A DNA stretch of 28,358 bases from Actinomycetales bacterium. GTDB lineage: Bacteria; Actinomycetota; Actinomycetes; Actinomycetales; Cellulomonadaceae. Position 1 is the first letter of the stretch, and the number at the start of each line of letters is the position of its first letter. The DNA lies in assembly GCA_012514545.1 (NCBI GenBank), contig JAAZAC010000181.1:1-28358 (forward strand), written 5' to 3'. Position numbers and translations under genes: made by a program. Shown here in pieces: positions 7,361 to 16,077 of this stretch. Under the pieces are notes generated by a model, which worked only from the letters and a program-made list of their open reading frames with translations, did not search any database and was not told where the DNA came from.

Positions 7361-8448
7361 CTGCCCTCCTCGAGGAGCCCCAGGTCCGCGCACGCCGCCC
7401 GGTAGGCGGGCGTGCAGATCTCGTCGACCGTGAACACTCCCCCGTCGATGATCACGGAGCGGACGTTCTCACGGGTGACCTCCACCGGCTGCAGGAGCCG
7501 TGAGGGGACACCCCCGACGAGCAGGTCGGCGGTCGGCTCCTCGCCCCGGAGCAGCCGCACCGCGATCGCGGCGGCCAGCCGGGCCTGCTGGCCGATCCGC
7601 TTGTAGACGGTCATGAGCTGGTCGCCCGCGACGATCCGCTGGATCGCGGCGAGCTCGGCGTCGTGCCCGGTGACCGGCACGGACTCCAGGCCCCCGGCGC
7701 GCAGCGCGGAGATCGCGCCCGCCGCGGTGCCGTCGTTCGCGGCGTAGACGCCGACCACCCGGTCGCCGAACACCGTCAGCTGCGACTCGACCCACTGCTG
7801 GGACGCGTCGGGGCTCCAGTCGGGTGTGTCGTACTCGGCGAGGACGGTGATCCCGCTGCCCCAGAGCGCCTCGTTGAGGCCGCGCTTGATGACCGCGGCG
7901 TTGGGGTCGGTCGGCGCGCCGTGCACGAGCAGCACGCCCTCGCCGGGCGCCAGGTCCGTCCCGACCGCCTCGACGAGCGCGGTGCCCTGGATGTGGCCCA
8001 CGCGGCCGGCGTCGTAGGCGACGAAGTAGTCGAGGGGCGCCTCGGAGATGAAGCGGTCGTAGGCGACGACGGCGACGCCGCGGGCCTCGGCGGCCTCGAC
8101 GATCCCGCGCGCCGCCACGGAGTCGACGGGGTCGAGCACGAGGACCCCCGCGCCCTGGCTCAGCGCCGACTCGGCCTGCGCCTGCTGGCGGGCGGCGCTC
8201 TGGCCGGCGTTGGCGTAGACGAGCCGACACTCGGGGCAGTTCTCGGCGATCGCCTTCTCGAACTCCGGCCGGTCGATCATCTCGTAGCGCGAGGTCTTCG
8301 ACTCCGGGAGCAGGAGGGCCACGAGGTCCTGCTTCGGCGCCGGGCCGGCGACGGTCTGCACGCAGCCGGCCGGCGCGAGGCAGGCCGCGAGCACCGCGAC
8401 CACCGCCGCACCGCGCGCCCCGCGCGCCCGGCGCGCCCCGGGCCTCAT
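7357..8448 (-). CDS. Sugar ABC transporter substrate-binding lipoprotein (XylF/RbsB type)
   Basis: Extracellular lipid-anchored receptor of 363 residues. A lipoprotein signal peptide (MRPGARRARG, hydrophobic core, APAGC) puts the lipidated Cys at position 29. The mature part is a periplasmic-binding-protein type I fold (Peripla_BP_4). Conserved features are ESKTSRYEMIDRPEFEKAI near the start, LVYANAGQSAARQQAQAE, LVLDPVDSVAARGIVEAAEA, VAYDRFI, and VYAANDGTAAGAISALRAGG. These match the xylose/ribose-binding branch, including the CPEC pair before the LVYANA strand that many actinobacterial homologues share. The ATG overlaps the regulator stop (8445-8448). The sugar cannot be decided from sequence alone; xylose-like pentoses are the first guess. 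Confidence 0.92.
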   Translation of the reverse strand: MRPGARRARGARGAAVVAVLAACLAPAGCVQTVAGPAPKQDLVALLLPESKTSRYEMIDRPEFEKAIAENCPECRLVYANAGQSAARQQAQAESALSQGAGVLVLDPVDSVAARGIVEAAEARGVAVVAYDRFISEAPLDYFVAYDAGRVGHIQGTALVEAVGTDLAPGEGVLLVHGAPTDPNAAVIKRGLNEALWGSGITVLAEYDTPDWSPDASQQWVESQLTVFGDRVVGVYAANDGTAAGAISALRAGGLESVPVTGHDAELAAIQRIVAGDQLMTVYKRIGQQARLAAAIAVRLLRGEEPTADLLVGGVPSRLLQPVEVTRENVRSVIIDGGVFTVDEICTPAYRAACADLGLLEEGR

Positions 8449-9626
8449 GGCGTCACCGCCGGGACGACGACGCGGGTGGCCTCGACCGCGAGCGCGACGG
8501 CGCCGCGGACCTCGGCGAGGTCGCCCAGCACCGCTTCCTGCACGGGGACCGGGCCGGCGATGCCGTGGAACGCCGTCGCGGTGAGCGCCTCCTGCAGCGG
8601 GTCGAGCAGCAGGGCGCCGGCCCGCGCGAGCTCGCCGCCCACGACGACGACGTCGGGGTCGAGGATCGTGCACGCAGTGGCGAGGTGCCGACCGAGGGCG
8701 CGCCCGACGTCGGCGATCGCCGCCGCGAGCTCGCGGTCGCCCTCGAGCGCGCGCGTGACGACGTCGCGCAGGGCCAGGTGGCCGTGCTCCGGGGAGAGCG
8801 CGCTGAGCATGGCCGCGGCCCCGGTGGTCGTCTCGAGGCAGCCCTGCCGGCCGCACCGGCAGGGCGCGCCGTCGGGGTCGACGACGACGTGCCCCAGCTC
8901 GCCCGCGAGCCCCGACCGGCCGTGGACGAGGCGGCCGTCGACGACGAGGCCGAGCCCGATGCCGTAGGACGCGCGCACGTAGACGACGTTGCGCAGGCCG
9001 ATGCCCGCGCCCAGCCGCAGCTCGGCGAGCGCGCCGAGGTTGGCGTCGTTCTCCACGCGGACCGGCACGCCCATGCGGTCGCCGAGGACCTGCTGCACGG
9101 GCACCCAGTCCCAGCCCCGCAGGACGCCCGTCGCGGAGACCATCCCCGTCGTCGTGTCGACCGGCGCCTGGATCCCGACGCCGACGGCGAGCACCTCCGT
9201 CTTCGAGGCGCCGAGCGAGTCGACCATCTCCTCCACGAGGAGCGCCACGCGGTCGAGCCCGCTGTCCGCGCGGTGGTCGGGCGGCAGGGGCAGCCGCTGC
9301 TCCGCCACCACCCGCTGCGTGACGTCGGCGAGCACGGCCCGCAGGGACCGTTCGGCGAAGTGCACGCCGACGACGAGGCCCAGGTTGCGCGCGAGCGTCA
9401 CCATCTGCGCGCGGCGGCCGCTGCGCGACGTGGGCGCGGTGTGCAGGACGCCCGCCGCGGTGAGCTCCTTGACGATGTTGGAGATGGTCGCGGCGGACAG
9501 GCCGGTCACGCCGACGAGCTCGACCTGGGTGATCGCGCCGCGCTGCTGGACCGCGTCGATGATCCGGGCACGGTTCGCCTCCCGCAGACTCGTCTGCGAG
9601 CCAGGCGGGACCCGGTCCGTGGGCAC
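8445..9626 (-). CDS. ROK-family transcriptional regulator
   Basis: Sugar-responsive repressor (NagC/Mlc/XylR type) of 393 residues that heads the transporter operon and probably controls it. Residues ~10-65 are a winged helix: REANRARIIDAVQQRGAITQ, then ELVGVTGLSAATISNIVKEL. The ROK sugar-kinase fold follows. H246 in GELGHVVVD and the zinc cysteines C256, C258 and C263 in CRCGRQGCLE are intact, and ENDANLGALAE carries the usual Asp. The phosphate-binding loop that reads DIGGT-like in true kinases is GVHFAERSL here, so kinase activity is unlikely. The GTG at 9626 was chosen because GATAAT lies 7 nt upstream (leaderless); a longer frame from 9731 lacks family sequence. Confidence 0.92.
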   Translation of the reverse strand: MPTDRVPPGSQTSLREANRARIIDAVQQRGAITQVELVGVTGLSAATISNIVKELTAAGVLHTAPTSRSGRRAQMVTLARNLGLVVGVHFAERSLRAVLADVTQRVVAEQRLPLPPDHRADSGLDRVALLVEEMVDSLGASKTEVLAVGVGIQAPVDTTTGMVSATGVLRGWDWVPVQQVLGDRMGVPVRVENDANLGALAELRLGAGIGLRNVVYVRASYGIGLGLVVDGRLVHGRSGLAGELGHVVVDPDGAPCRCGRQGCLETTTGAAAMLSALSPEHGHLALRDVVTRALEGDRELAAAIADVGRALGRHLATACTILDPDVVVVGGELARAGALLLDPLQEALTATAFHGIAGPVPVQEAVLGDLAEVRGAVALAVEATRVVVPAVTP

Positions 9627-9633
9627 GCCAGAG

Positions 9634-9639
9634 ATTATC
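9634..9639 (-). promoter_or_regulatory. -10 element (GATAAT) of the ROK/ABC sugar operon
   Basis: GATAAT on the minus strand is followed by seven bases and the GTG start of the ROK regulator, so the operon mRNA is probably leaderless. No convincing -35 is seen at the expected distance, which fits a regulated promoter. Confidence 0.55.
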
Positions 9640-9760
9640 GCCCGGCGCACACGCCCTCGGCGGCGCCATCGGTCCCACGGCCGGCGTGAGACATGACGAC
9701 GCTCCCACTGTCCGCATCGTGAGATGCGCAACTATCGGTCCGCCCGCCCGGGCGCGCCTG

Positions 9761-9919
9761 GGCTGGGGCCAGACGCTGCAGAACAGCTGGAACGCCTCGG
9801 TCAGCGGCACCAGCGGCACCCTGACCGCCACGCCCAACGGCAACGGCAACAGCTTCGGCATCACCGTCTACAAGAACGGCAACACCGCCACACCCACCGC
9901 CACCTGCACCGCAACCTGA
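9761..9919 (+). pseudogene. Remnant of a CBM2-like carbohydrate-binding module (C-terminal end only)
   Basis: In frame to a TGA at 9917-9919 the translation reads GWGQTLQNSWNASVSGTSGT, a short Thr/Asn stretch, then NSFGITVYKNGN and ATPTATC. The order GQ-x-x-x-x-x-WNA, then S-FG, then a final Cys is the C-terminal half of family 2 carbohydrate-binding modules. The N-terminal half, linker, catalytic domain and signal peptide are absent. The upstream residues (MRHDDAPTVRIVRCAT from an ATG at 9686) look unrelated. No promoter or ribosome-binding site is obvious. It is most likely a leftover of a deleted cellulase, xylanase or LPMO gene. A short expressed peptide cannot be excluded. With the terminator at 9944, this accounts for the 356-nt gap between the ROK and pullulanase genes. 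Confidence 0.5.
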
Positions 9920-9943
9920 TCCCTCCCGCGGTGCACGGCGGCC

Positions 9944-9975
9944 GCGCGGCCCTCGGCGCCCACCGGGGGCCGCGC
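9944..9975 (-). terminator. Probable terminator of the amylopullulanase gene
   Basis: Perfect 9-bp inverted repeat GCGCGGCCC (9944-9952) and GGGCCGCGC (9967-9975) with a 14-nt loop, 8 nt beyond the pullulanase stop codon on the minus strand. No U-tract follows, which is usual for actinobacterial hairpin terminators. Confidence 0.5.
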
Positions 9976-9982
9976 GCCCACG

Positions 9983-12900
9983 TCACGGCCGGCGCGGACC
10001 GCCCTGCCACGGCGTGTGCGGGCCGCCGAACCAGGGCACGTGCGGGCCGCCGACCCAGGCCGGGTGCGGGGCACCGAGCCCGTGCCCGTGGCCGTGCCCG
10101 TGCCCCTGGCCGTGCCCGTGCCCCTGGCCGAGCCCAGCGCCGTGCGGCCCGTGCCCGTGCCCGTGCCCGTGGCCGTGGGGGCCACCCTTCCCGTGGTGCC
10201 CGTGCCCCTTGGGCCGAGGTGCCTGGTCGTCCACGAGCACCGCGACCGTCCGCGCGGGCACGGTGACCGTGCCGGTGGCGCGGTCCCACGTCGTCCCCTT
10301 CACGACGGCGTCGCTCCCCCGCCGCTGGACCTCGGACAGCGCGTAGCGCTCGCCCGCGAGGTCGGGGACCGCCACCGCGACGGCCTCCGGCGTGGCGTTG
10401 AAGACGACGAGCACGCCGTCGAGCCGGCGGTCGACGTCCCGGCCGACCGTGTCGTCGACGAGCATCGTGACGACGCCCGGCGGCGCGTCCGGGCCGCTGC
10501 CCGGGAACGAGACCTTCTGCTCGATGAGGTCCGCGTCGCCGAGCCGGAACAGCTGTGTCGAGAACCGCAGCCGGAGCAGGTCCTGCGCCGCCGCCGTGGC
10601 CTGCGCCACGTCGTCGGCGGTCGGCTGCAGCGCCGGGTCGGCGAGCAGCGGCTGCTGGAACCCCCACTTGTCCGCGTTGTCGCCGGCCGGCGGCAGGCCG
10701 TGGCCGAACCCGTTGTCCTGGCCGGTCCAGTCGAGGGTGTTGAACCAGTCGCCGGAGTTGTACGAGTTGCGGTCGAGCGACTTGCTGCGCAGCAGGTCCG
10801 CGCCCGCGTGCCAGAACGACGGGGTCTGGGCGAGCGCCGTCGTCGCGAGCGCGAGCGTGTTCATGCGCACCCGGTCCGCCATCGGCGTGCCGGTCGGCAG
10901 CTTGTACGTCAGCGCGTCCCACAGCGTCTCGTTGTCGTGCGCGTCGACGTAGGTGATGACCTCCTCCGGCGAGTCGGCGTAGCCGGCGGGCCGGCCGTTG
11001 TAGTCGAGCTCGTCACCGCGCTGCACGACGCCCGCGCTCGTGAGGAACGCGTAGTCGCGCAGGTTCCCGGCCAGGCCGAGCCGCACGAGGTCCGCCTGGT
11101 GGCGGGCCCGGGCGAGCTGGGCGGCCTCGTCGCCGTTCACGGGCGCCCCGTTCGGGTCGACGAACGCGCCGGTGCCGAAGCCCTGGATGCGCGGGTCCTC
11201 GTCGAACGGCCCGCCGCCGCGGACGGCGTCGCGCAGCCGGTCGCTGAACGTCCCGATGCCGGTCCCGCCGAGCTGGCCCTGGGTCGCCTGGGTGAACAGC
11301 CGGTTGTCGGCGACCTCGCCGAAGTTCCAGCCCTCGCCGTAGAGGTAGACCTTCGACCCGTCGACGCCGTCGTGCCGCTTGTCGAGCGCGTCGAGCGCCT
11401 CCCGGACGGCGAGCATCGTCTCGCGCGAGTGGTGCCCCATGAGGTCGAACCGGAAGCCGTCGACCTTGTGGTCCCGGGCCCACACCACGACGGAGTCGAC
11501 CATCATCTTCTCCGCCATCGCGTGCTCGGTCGCCACGTTCTGGCAGCACGTCGACGTCTCGACCGCGCCGGTGGCGTCGAGCCGGTGGTAGTAGCCCGGC
11601 ACCACGCGGTCGAGCACGGACTTCGGGTCCTGCCCGCTCGCGCTGGTGTGGTTGAACACCTGGTCGAGCACCACCTGCAGGCCGTCGGCGTGCAGCGCGC
11701 CGACCATCGTGCGGAACTCGGCCACGCGCGCCCCGCCGTGCGGGTCGGTCGCGTACGAGCCCTCGGGCGCGGACCAGTGCAGCGGGTCGTAGCCCCAGTT
11801 GAAGCCGTCCGTGTCGCGGATCGGCTCGAGGCACGCCTGCTGCTCGGGCGAGTCCGGCGGGAACGACGCCAGGTCGCAGCCCGGCGTCGCCTGCGCGGCC
11901 CGGTCCTCCTCGATCGTCGCGATGTCGAAGGTGGGCAGCAGGTGGATCGTCGTCAGCCCGGCGTCGGCGAGCGCGCGCAGGTGCTCCCGGCCGGCCGAGC
12001 GCGGCTCGGCGAAGGCGAGGTACGTGCCGCGCCGCTCCTCGGGCACCGTCGCGTCGTGCCACGAGAAGTCGCGCACGTGCAGCTCGTAGATCGTCTGGTC
12101 GACGGGCTCCACGACGGGCTGCTTCGCGGTGCGCCACTGCTGCGGCTGCCACCGCGGGTCGTCGAGGTCGACGAGGACCGAGTGCGTCGAGCCCACCGTG
12201 AGCGCCACGGAGTACGGGTCGGTGACGAGGTTCGTCTCGACGGCGTCCGTGGCCGGCGCGTACACCGTCACCTCGTACAGGTACGCGTCGTCCTCCCACT
12301 GCGGGTGGCCGCGCAGCGTCCACGAACCGTCGGACTCGCGCACCATCGCCTGGCGCTCCGGCTCGGCGGAGAGGTCGACCGCGCCCTTCCGGTCGGGCCA
12401 GCGCAGCAGGGCGACCTGCTGCGCCGTCGGCGCCCACACGGCGAGCGAGGGCCGGTTGCCCTGCCACGTCGCGCCCAGCGCCCGGTCCGCCGCGCGGGCG
12501 GCGTACAGGTCGTCGAGCACGCCCGGGACCTGCACGCCCGTCGCCGCGATGAGGTCGTCGCCGTCGTACTGCCCGACGGCGAGCTCACCCTTCAGCCAGG
12601 ACTCCACGTCGCCGCGGGGCGCCTCGAGGCGCAGGGCGATGTAGCCGGCCAGGTGCGGGAACCGCGCGCGCTGCGCCTCGGTCAGCCCGCCGGGCACGAG
12701 CGCGAGGTCGGCGGCCTCGCCCCCGGACACCGCGCCGTCGGCCACCTCGAGGGAGGCGTCCGGGGCGTGGTGCAGCCGCCAGGCGAGGTCCGCCGGGTCC
12801 GCGCCGCCGAGCAGCGCGGGCGGCCAGGCGAGGGTCGACGCGTCGATCCAGTGCGCCTGCGCCTGGCCGAGGCCGGGCAGCGGCGGGTCGGTGACCTCGA

Positions 12901-15900
12901 CCGTCAGCGCGTGCGTGGCGACGTCGTAGGTGAAGGCCACGGGCTTGCCGCCCGGCGCGGAGAACGGGATGTTCGCGCCGTCGCGCGCGCCGCCCGCGCC
13001 GTAGTTCTCGGCCCAGGACAGCCCGTGCGCGACCTTGACCTCCCACGAGCCCGCCGGGATCGCCGCGGTCGTGTACGTGTACACGCCGTCGCCGTCCGGG
13101 TCCTGGAGCGAGGTGACGAGGCACTCGGGCTGCCAGTCGCCCGGGCAGCCGACCTCGCTCTGGTACGAGCCGGGCAGGGTGACGAGCGGCCCCTGCGCGC
13201 TCGACGTGAACCACCTGGTCGCGTCGTCGTAGACGAACGTCACGTCCGTGGGCGCGGCGAGGCTGAACGGGACGTTGGCGCCGTCGCGCACGCCGCCCGC
13301 GCCGTAGTTCTCGGCCCACGAGCCGTCGATCGCGATCTTGTACTCCCAGTCGCCGGCGGGGACGGTGAACGTGCCCGCGTAGACGCCGTTGCCCTGGTGG
13401 GCGAGCCGGATCGCCGGGCACTCGGGCTGCCAGTCGCCCGGGCAGCCGAGCTCGGAGTCGAGCGTGCCGGGGATGGACACCGTGATGTCCGTGCGGCCGG
13501 CGCCCGGGCCGGGCTCCTCCGGCTCCTCGGGCTCCGCGCCGTCGACGGCGACGCCGACGGACCCGAACGTCGAGGCGGCCACGGCGGTGCCGGCCGCGTC
13601 CACGCTCACCGCGCGGTACTCGACGAGCGTGCCCTCGCCCAGCCCCGTGACGTCGTGGAAGACGCGCGGCGTCGTCGTCTCGGCGGTGCCGAGCGGCGTC
13701 CACTCGTCCGACCCGACGACCCGGAACGCGAACGACGTCTCCGCCCACGCGTCGGCGATCGCCGCGCGGACCGGGGCGAGCCCGGTGAGCGCGGCCCCGG
13801 GGGTCGGCAGGTCGAGCGCGATCCCGTCGGCGCCCGCGGCGACCGGCGCGTCGGCGACGAGGACGACGGCGGACAGCGGCGGCACGGTCAGCGACACCAG
13901 GCCGTCGCCGTCGGCCGTGACCGGGGCGTGGCCGCCGAGCAGGGCGGTGAAGCCCGCGCCCGGGGTGAGCGTGTCGACGGTGACGGCGGCCGGGGTGGTC
14001 CCGTTGTTCAGCGCGACGAGGTGCTCGACCTTGTCGTCGCGGTGCACGCGGGAGAACGCGTACACCGAGCCGGCGCCGTCGCCGGAGACCGGGCGCTCGA
14101 TCTGCGCGCCGGACTCGAGGGCCGAGGTGCTCGCGCGCAGGGCGGCCAGCGCCGCGATGTGCTCGTACAGCGGCGCGTCGGTGTCGAACCTGTCGACGCT
14201 GCCGGCGGTCTCGCCGGAGAGCAGCGGCTGGTCGGCGTACTCGGCCACCTGCGTGGCGAACATGTCCTGCCGCGCGCTCTTGTCGCCGCCGAGGCCCGCG
14301 AAGCCCTGCTCGTCGCCGTAGTAGACGACCGGCTGGCCGCGCGTGAGGTACATGAGCGAGTGCGCGAGGCGGGAGCGCTCGAGCCCGTCCCCGTCGCCGG
14401 CGACGAAGTAGCCGATCCGGCCCATGTCGTGGTTGCCGAGGAACGTCGGCAGGGCGGAGGCGCTCGTCGTCGGCGTCGTGAACATGTCGTCACCGGCGAA
14501 GACGCGGCGGAGCGCGTCCGGGCCGAACCCGCGGGCGAAGGTCGAGGCGCCCTGCTGGAACGTGAAGTCGAGCACCGAGCTCATGTCCGTGCCGCGCACG
14601 TAGGGCGCGAGCAGAGCGGGGTCGGCGTCGAAGACCTCGCCGAACATGAAGAACTCGTCCTTGCCCGCGGCGTGGGCGTAGTCGAGGACCTCCGTCGTCC
14701 ACTGCTCCCAGAACTCCATGTCGACGTGCTTGGCCGTGTCGATCCGGAACCCGTCGATCCCGAGGTCGATCCAGTCCTGGTAGACCTCGATGAACCCCTC
14801 GACGACGGTCGGGTGCTCGGTCATGAGGTCGTCGAGCCCGGAGAAGTCGCCGTACGTGACGGACTCCCCGGACCACGTCGAGTTGCCGCGGTTGTGGTAC
14901 AGCGTCACGTCGTTGAGCCAGGCCGGGACCTTGAGGTCGGCGTCCTCCGGCGCGACGACGGGCGTGTACGGGAACGAGACGGCCGGGTCGAGGTCGGGGA
15001 ACGTGCCCGTGCCGGCGTGGTCGGCGGGGTCGAACGGGTCGCCGGCCGCGGTCCGGTACGGCTCGGTGGCCTGGTCGACGTAGGTGTACTGGCCCTCGGC
15101 GTAGTCGATGACGTCCGCCGTGTGGTTCGTGATGATGTCGAAGTAGACCTTGATGCCGCGGGCGTGCGCCTCGTCGACGAGGGCCTCGAGCTCCGCGTTC
15201 GTGCCCAGGTGCGGGTCGATCTGCGTGAAGTCCGTGATCCAGTAGCCGTGGTAGCCCGCGGAGACGTCGGCGGTGCCGGCGCCCTGGACGGGGCGGTTCT
15301 TGAACGACGGCGTGAGCCAGATCGCGGTGGCGCCGAGGCCGTCGATGTACGGCAGCTGCGCGCGCAGGCCGGCGATGTCGCCGCCGTGGTAGAAGCCCTT
15401 GTCCGTGGGGTCGAACCCGGTGGCGAGCCGGTCGCCGGTGAGGCCGCCGGCGTCGTTGGCGGGGTCGCCGTTGGCGAACCGGTCGGTCATGACGAAGTAG
15501 AACTGCTCGGTCGAGCCGGGCTGGCGGACCGGGGGCGCCACCAGCGCGTCGTCCGCCGGGGTGTGGTCGCCCGCGAGGCCGAGCGGCGTGAGCCCGATGC
15601 GGTGGGTCGCGTCGTCGTAGGTGAAGCGGATCGTGGCGGGGCCCGCGATCTCGAGCGGGATGTTGGCGCCGCCGGCCGCGCCGTCGCGGCCGTAGCTGAA
15701 GTCCCAGGAGTCGTCGAGCGCGACCTTGTACTCCCACCGGCCCGCGGGGACGGTGAACTCGGCGGCGAAGACGCCGTCGGTGCCCGTCGGGGCGAGCTCC
15801 GTGGCCGCGCACTCGGGCTGCCAGTCGCCCGGACAGCCGAGCTCGCTCTGCAGGTCGCCGACCAGGGCGACGCTGCCCACGGCCGCGGTGGCCGCCGTCG

Positions 15901-16027
15901 GGAGGAGGGCGACCGCGCCGCCCAGCCCGACGGCGAGCGCCGTGGCCCCGCCGAGGGTCGCCCGCCGTGCGCGACCTGCCGAAGTGATGGATCGTGGAGC
16001 GCGCACGCGCTTCCCTGCCGCGACCAT
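9983..16027 (-). CDS. Secreted bifunctional alpha-amylase/pullulanase (two GH13 domains, three X25 modules, His-rich tail)
   Basis: A 2014-residue extracellular enzyme expected to cut both alpha-1,4 and alpha-1,6 bonds of starch, glycogen or pullulan. Order: signal peptide 1-~48 (ends PTAATAA); X25 module ~50-145; GH13 amylase ~170-650 with nucleophile D430 (GFRIDTAKH), acid/base E464 (FMFGEVFD) and D534 (FLGNHD); a linker and Fn3-like segment; X25 modules at ~845-945 and ~945-1045; pullulanase N2 and CBM48-like domains ~1050-1280; a second GH13 with pullulanase motif GFNWGYDP, D1528 (GFRFDLMGHH), E1565 (YGEGWNF) and D1698 (DAHDNE); a beta-sandwich; then a His-Gly tail of ~77 residues with three PHxxWxGGP repeats. 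All catalytic residues are intact, so both domains should be active. The ATG follows GAGGGGG. A LacI-type operator lies upstream. No sortase signal is present. Confidence 0.93.
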   Translation of the reverse strand: MVAAGKRVRAPRSITSAGRARRATLGGATALAVGLGGAVALLPTAATAAVGSVALVGDLQSELGCPGDWQPECAATELAPTGTDGVFAAEFTVPAGRWEYKVALDDSWDFSYGRDGAAGGANIPLEIAGPATIRFTYDDATHRIGLTPLGLAGDHTPADDALVAPPVRQPGSTEQFYFVMTDRFANGDPANDAGGLTGDRLATGFDPTDKGFYHGGDIAGLRAQLPYIDGLGATAIWLTPSFKNRPVQGAGTADVSAGYHGYWITDFTQIDPHLGTNAELEALVDEAHARGIKVYFDIITNHTADVIDYAEGQYTYVDQATEPYRTAAGDPFDPADHAGTGTFPDLDPAVSFPYTPVVAPEDADLKVPAWLNDVTLYHNRGNSTWSGESVTYGDFSGLDDLMTEHPTVVEGFIEVYQDWIDLGIDGFRIDTAKHVDMEFWEQWTTEVLDYAHAAGKDEFFMFGEVFDADPALLAPYVRGTDMSSVLDFTFQQGASTFARGFGPDALRRVFAGDDMFTTPTTSASALPTFLGNHDMGRIGYFVAGDGDGLERSRLAHSLMYLTRGQPVVYYGDEQGFAGLGGDKSARQDMFATQVAEYADQPLLSGETAGSVDRFDTDAPLYEHIAALAALRASTSALESGAQIERPVSGDGAGSVYAFSRVHRDDKVEHLVALNNGTTPAAVTVDTLTPGAGFTALLGGHAPVTADGDGLVSLTVPPLSAVVLVADAPVAAGADGIALDLPTPGAALTGLAPVRAAIADAWAETSFAFRVVGSDEWTPLGTAETTTPRVFHDVTGLGEGTLVEYRAVSVDAAGTAVAASTFGSVGVAVDGAEPEEPEEPGPGAGRTDITVSIPGTLDSELGCPGDWQPECPAIRLAHQGNGVYAGTFTVPAGDWEYKIAIDGSWAENYGAGGVRDGANVPFSLAAPTDVTFVYDDATRWFTSSAQGPLVTLPGSYQSEVGCPGDWQPECLVTSLQDPDGDGVYTYTTAAIPAGSWEVKVAHGLSWAENYGAGGARDGANIPFSAPGGKPVAFTYDVATHALTVEVTDPPLPGLGQAQAHWIDASTLAWPPALLGGADPADLAWRLHHAPDASLEVADGAVSGGEAADLALVPGGLTEAQRARFPHLAGYIALRLEAPRGDVESWLKGELAVGQYDGDDLIAATGVQVPGVLDDLYAARAADRALGATWQGNRPSLAVWAPTAQQVALLRWPDRKGAVDLSAEPERQAMVRESDGSWTLRGHPQWEDDAYLYEVTVYAPATDAVETNLVTDPYSVALTVGSTHSVLVDLDDPRWQPQQWRTAKQPVVEPVDQTIYELHVRDFSWHDATVPEERRGTYLAFAEPRSAGREHLRALADAGLTTIHLLPTFDIATIEEDRAAQATPGCDLASFPPDSPEQQACLEPIRDTDGFNWGYDPLHWSAPEGSYATDPHGGARVAEFRTMVGALHADGLQVVLDQVFNHTSASGQDPKSVLDRVVPGYYHRLDATGAVETSTCCQNVATEHAMAEKMMVDSVVVWARDHKVDGFRFDLMGHHSRETMLAVREALDALDKRHDGVDGSKVYLYGEGWNFGEVADNRLFTQATQGQLGGTGIGTFSDRLRDAVRGGGPFDEDPRIQGFGTGAFVDPNGAPVNGDEAAQLARARHQADLVRLGLAGNLRDYAFLTSAGVVQRGDELDYNGRPAGYADSPEEVITYVDAHDNETLWDALTYKLPTGTPMADRVRMNTLALATTALAQTPSFWHAGADLLRSKSLDRNSYNSGDWFNTLDWTGQDNGFGHGLPPAGDNADKWGFQQPLLADPALQPTADDVAQATAAAQDLLRLRFSTQLFRLGDADLIEQKVSFPGSGPDAPPGVVTMLVDDTVGRDVDRRLDGVLVVFNATPEAVAVAVPDLAGERYALSEVQRRGSDAVVKGTTWDRATGTVTVPARTVAVLVDDQAPRPKGHGHHGKGGPHGHGHGHGHGPHGAGLGQGHGHGQGHGHGHGHGLGAPHPAWVGGPHVPWFGGPHTPWQGGPRRP
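10010..10219 (-). repeat. Low-complexity coding repeat: His-Gly tail of the amylopullulanase
   Basis: Runs of the plus-strand hexamers GTGCCC and GTGGCC encode GHGHHGKGG, then (HG)n blocks, then PHPAWVGG, PHVPWFGG and PHTPWQGG. There are eighteen His residues in about 70. The near-tandem hexamers suggest slippage-driven length variation between strains. Confidence 0.8.
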
Positions 16028-16077
16028 GTGACCCCCTCGTCGCCTGCGGTGACCGGCGGGACGGCGCCGGTGGACGG

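Noticed and set aside
9724..10266. A 180-codon plus-strand frame over the CBM2 remnant and the pullulanase tail
   Set aside because: It reads the remnant in the wrong frame and is otherwise antisense to the His-Gly repeat; Arg/His low complexity only.
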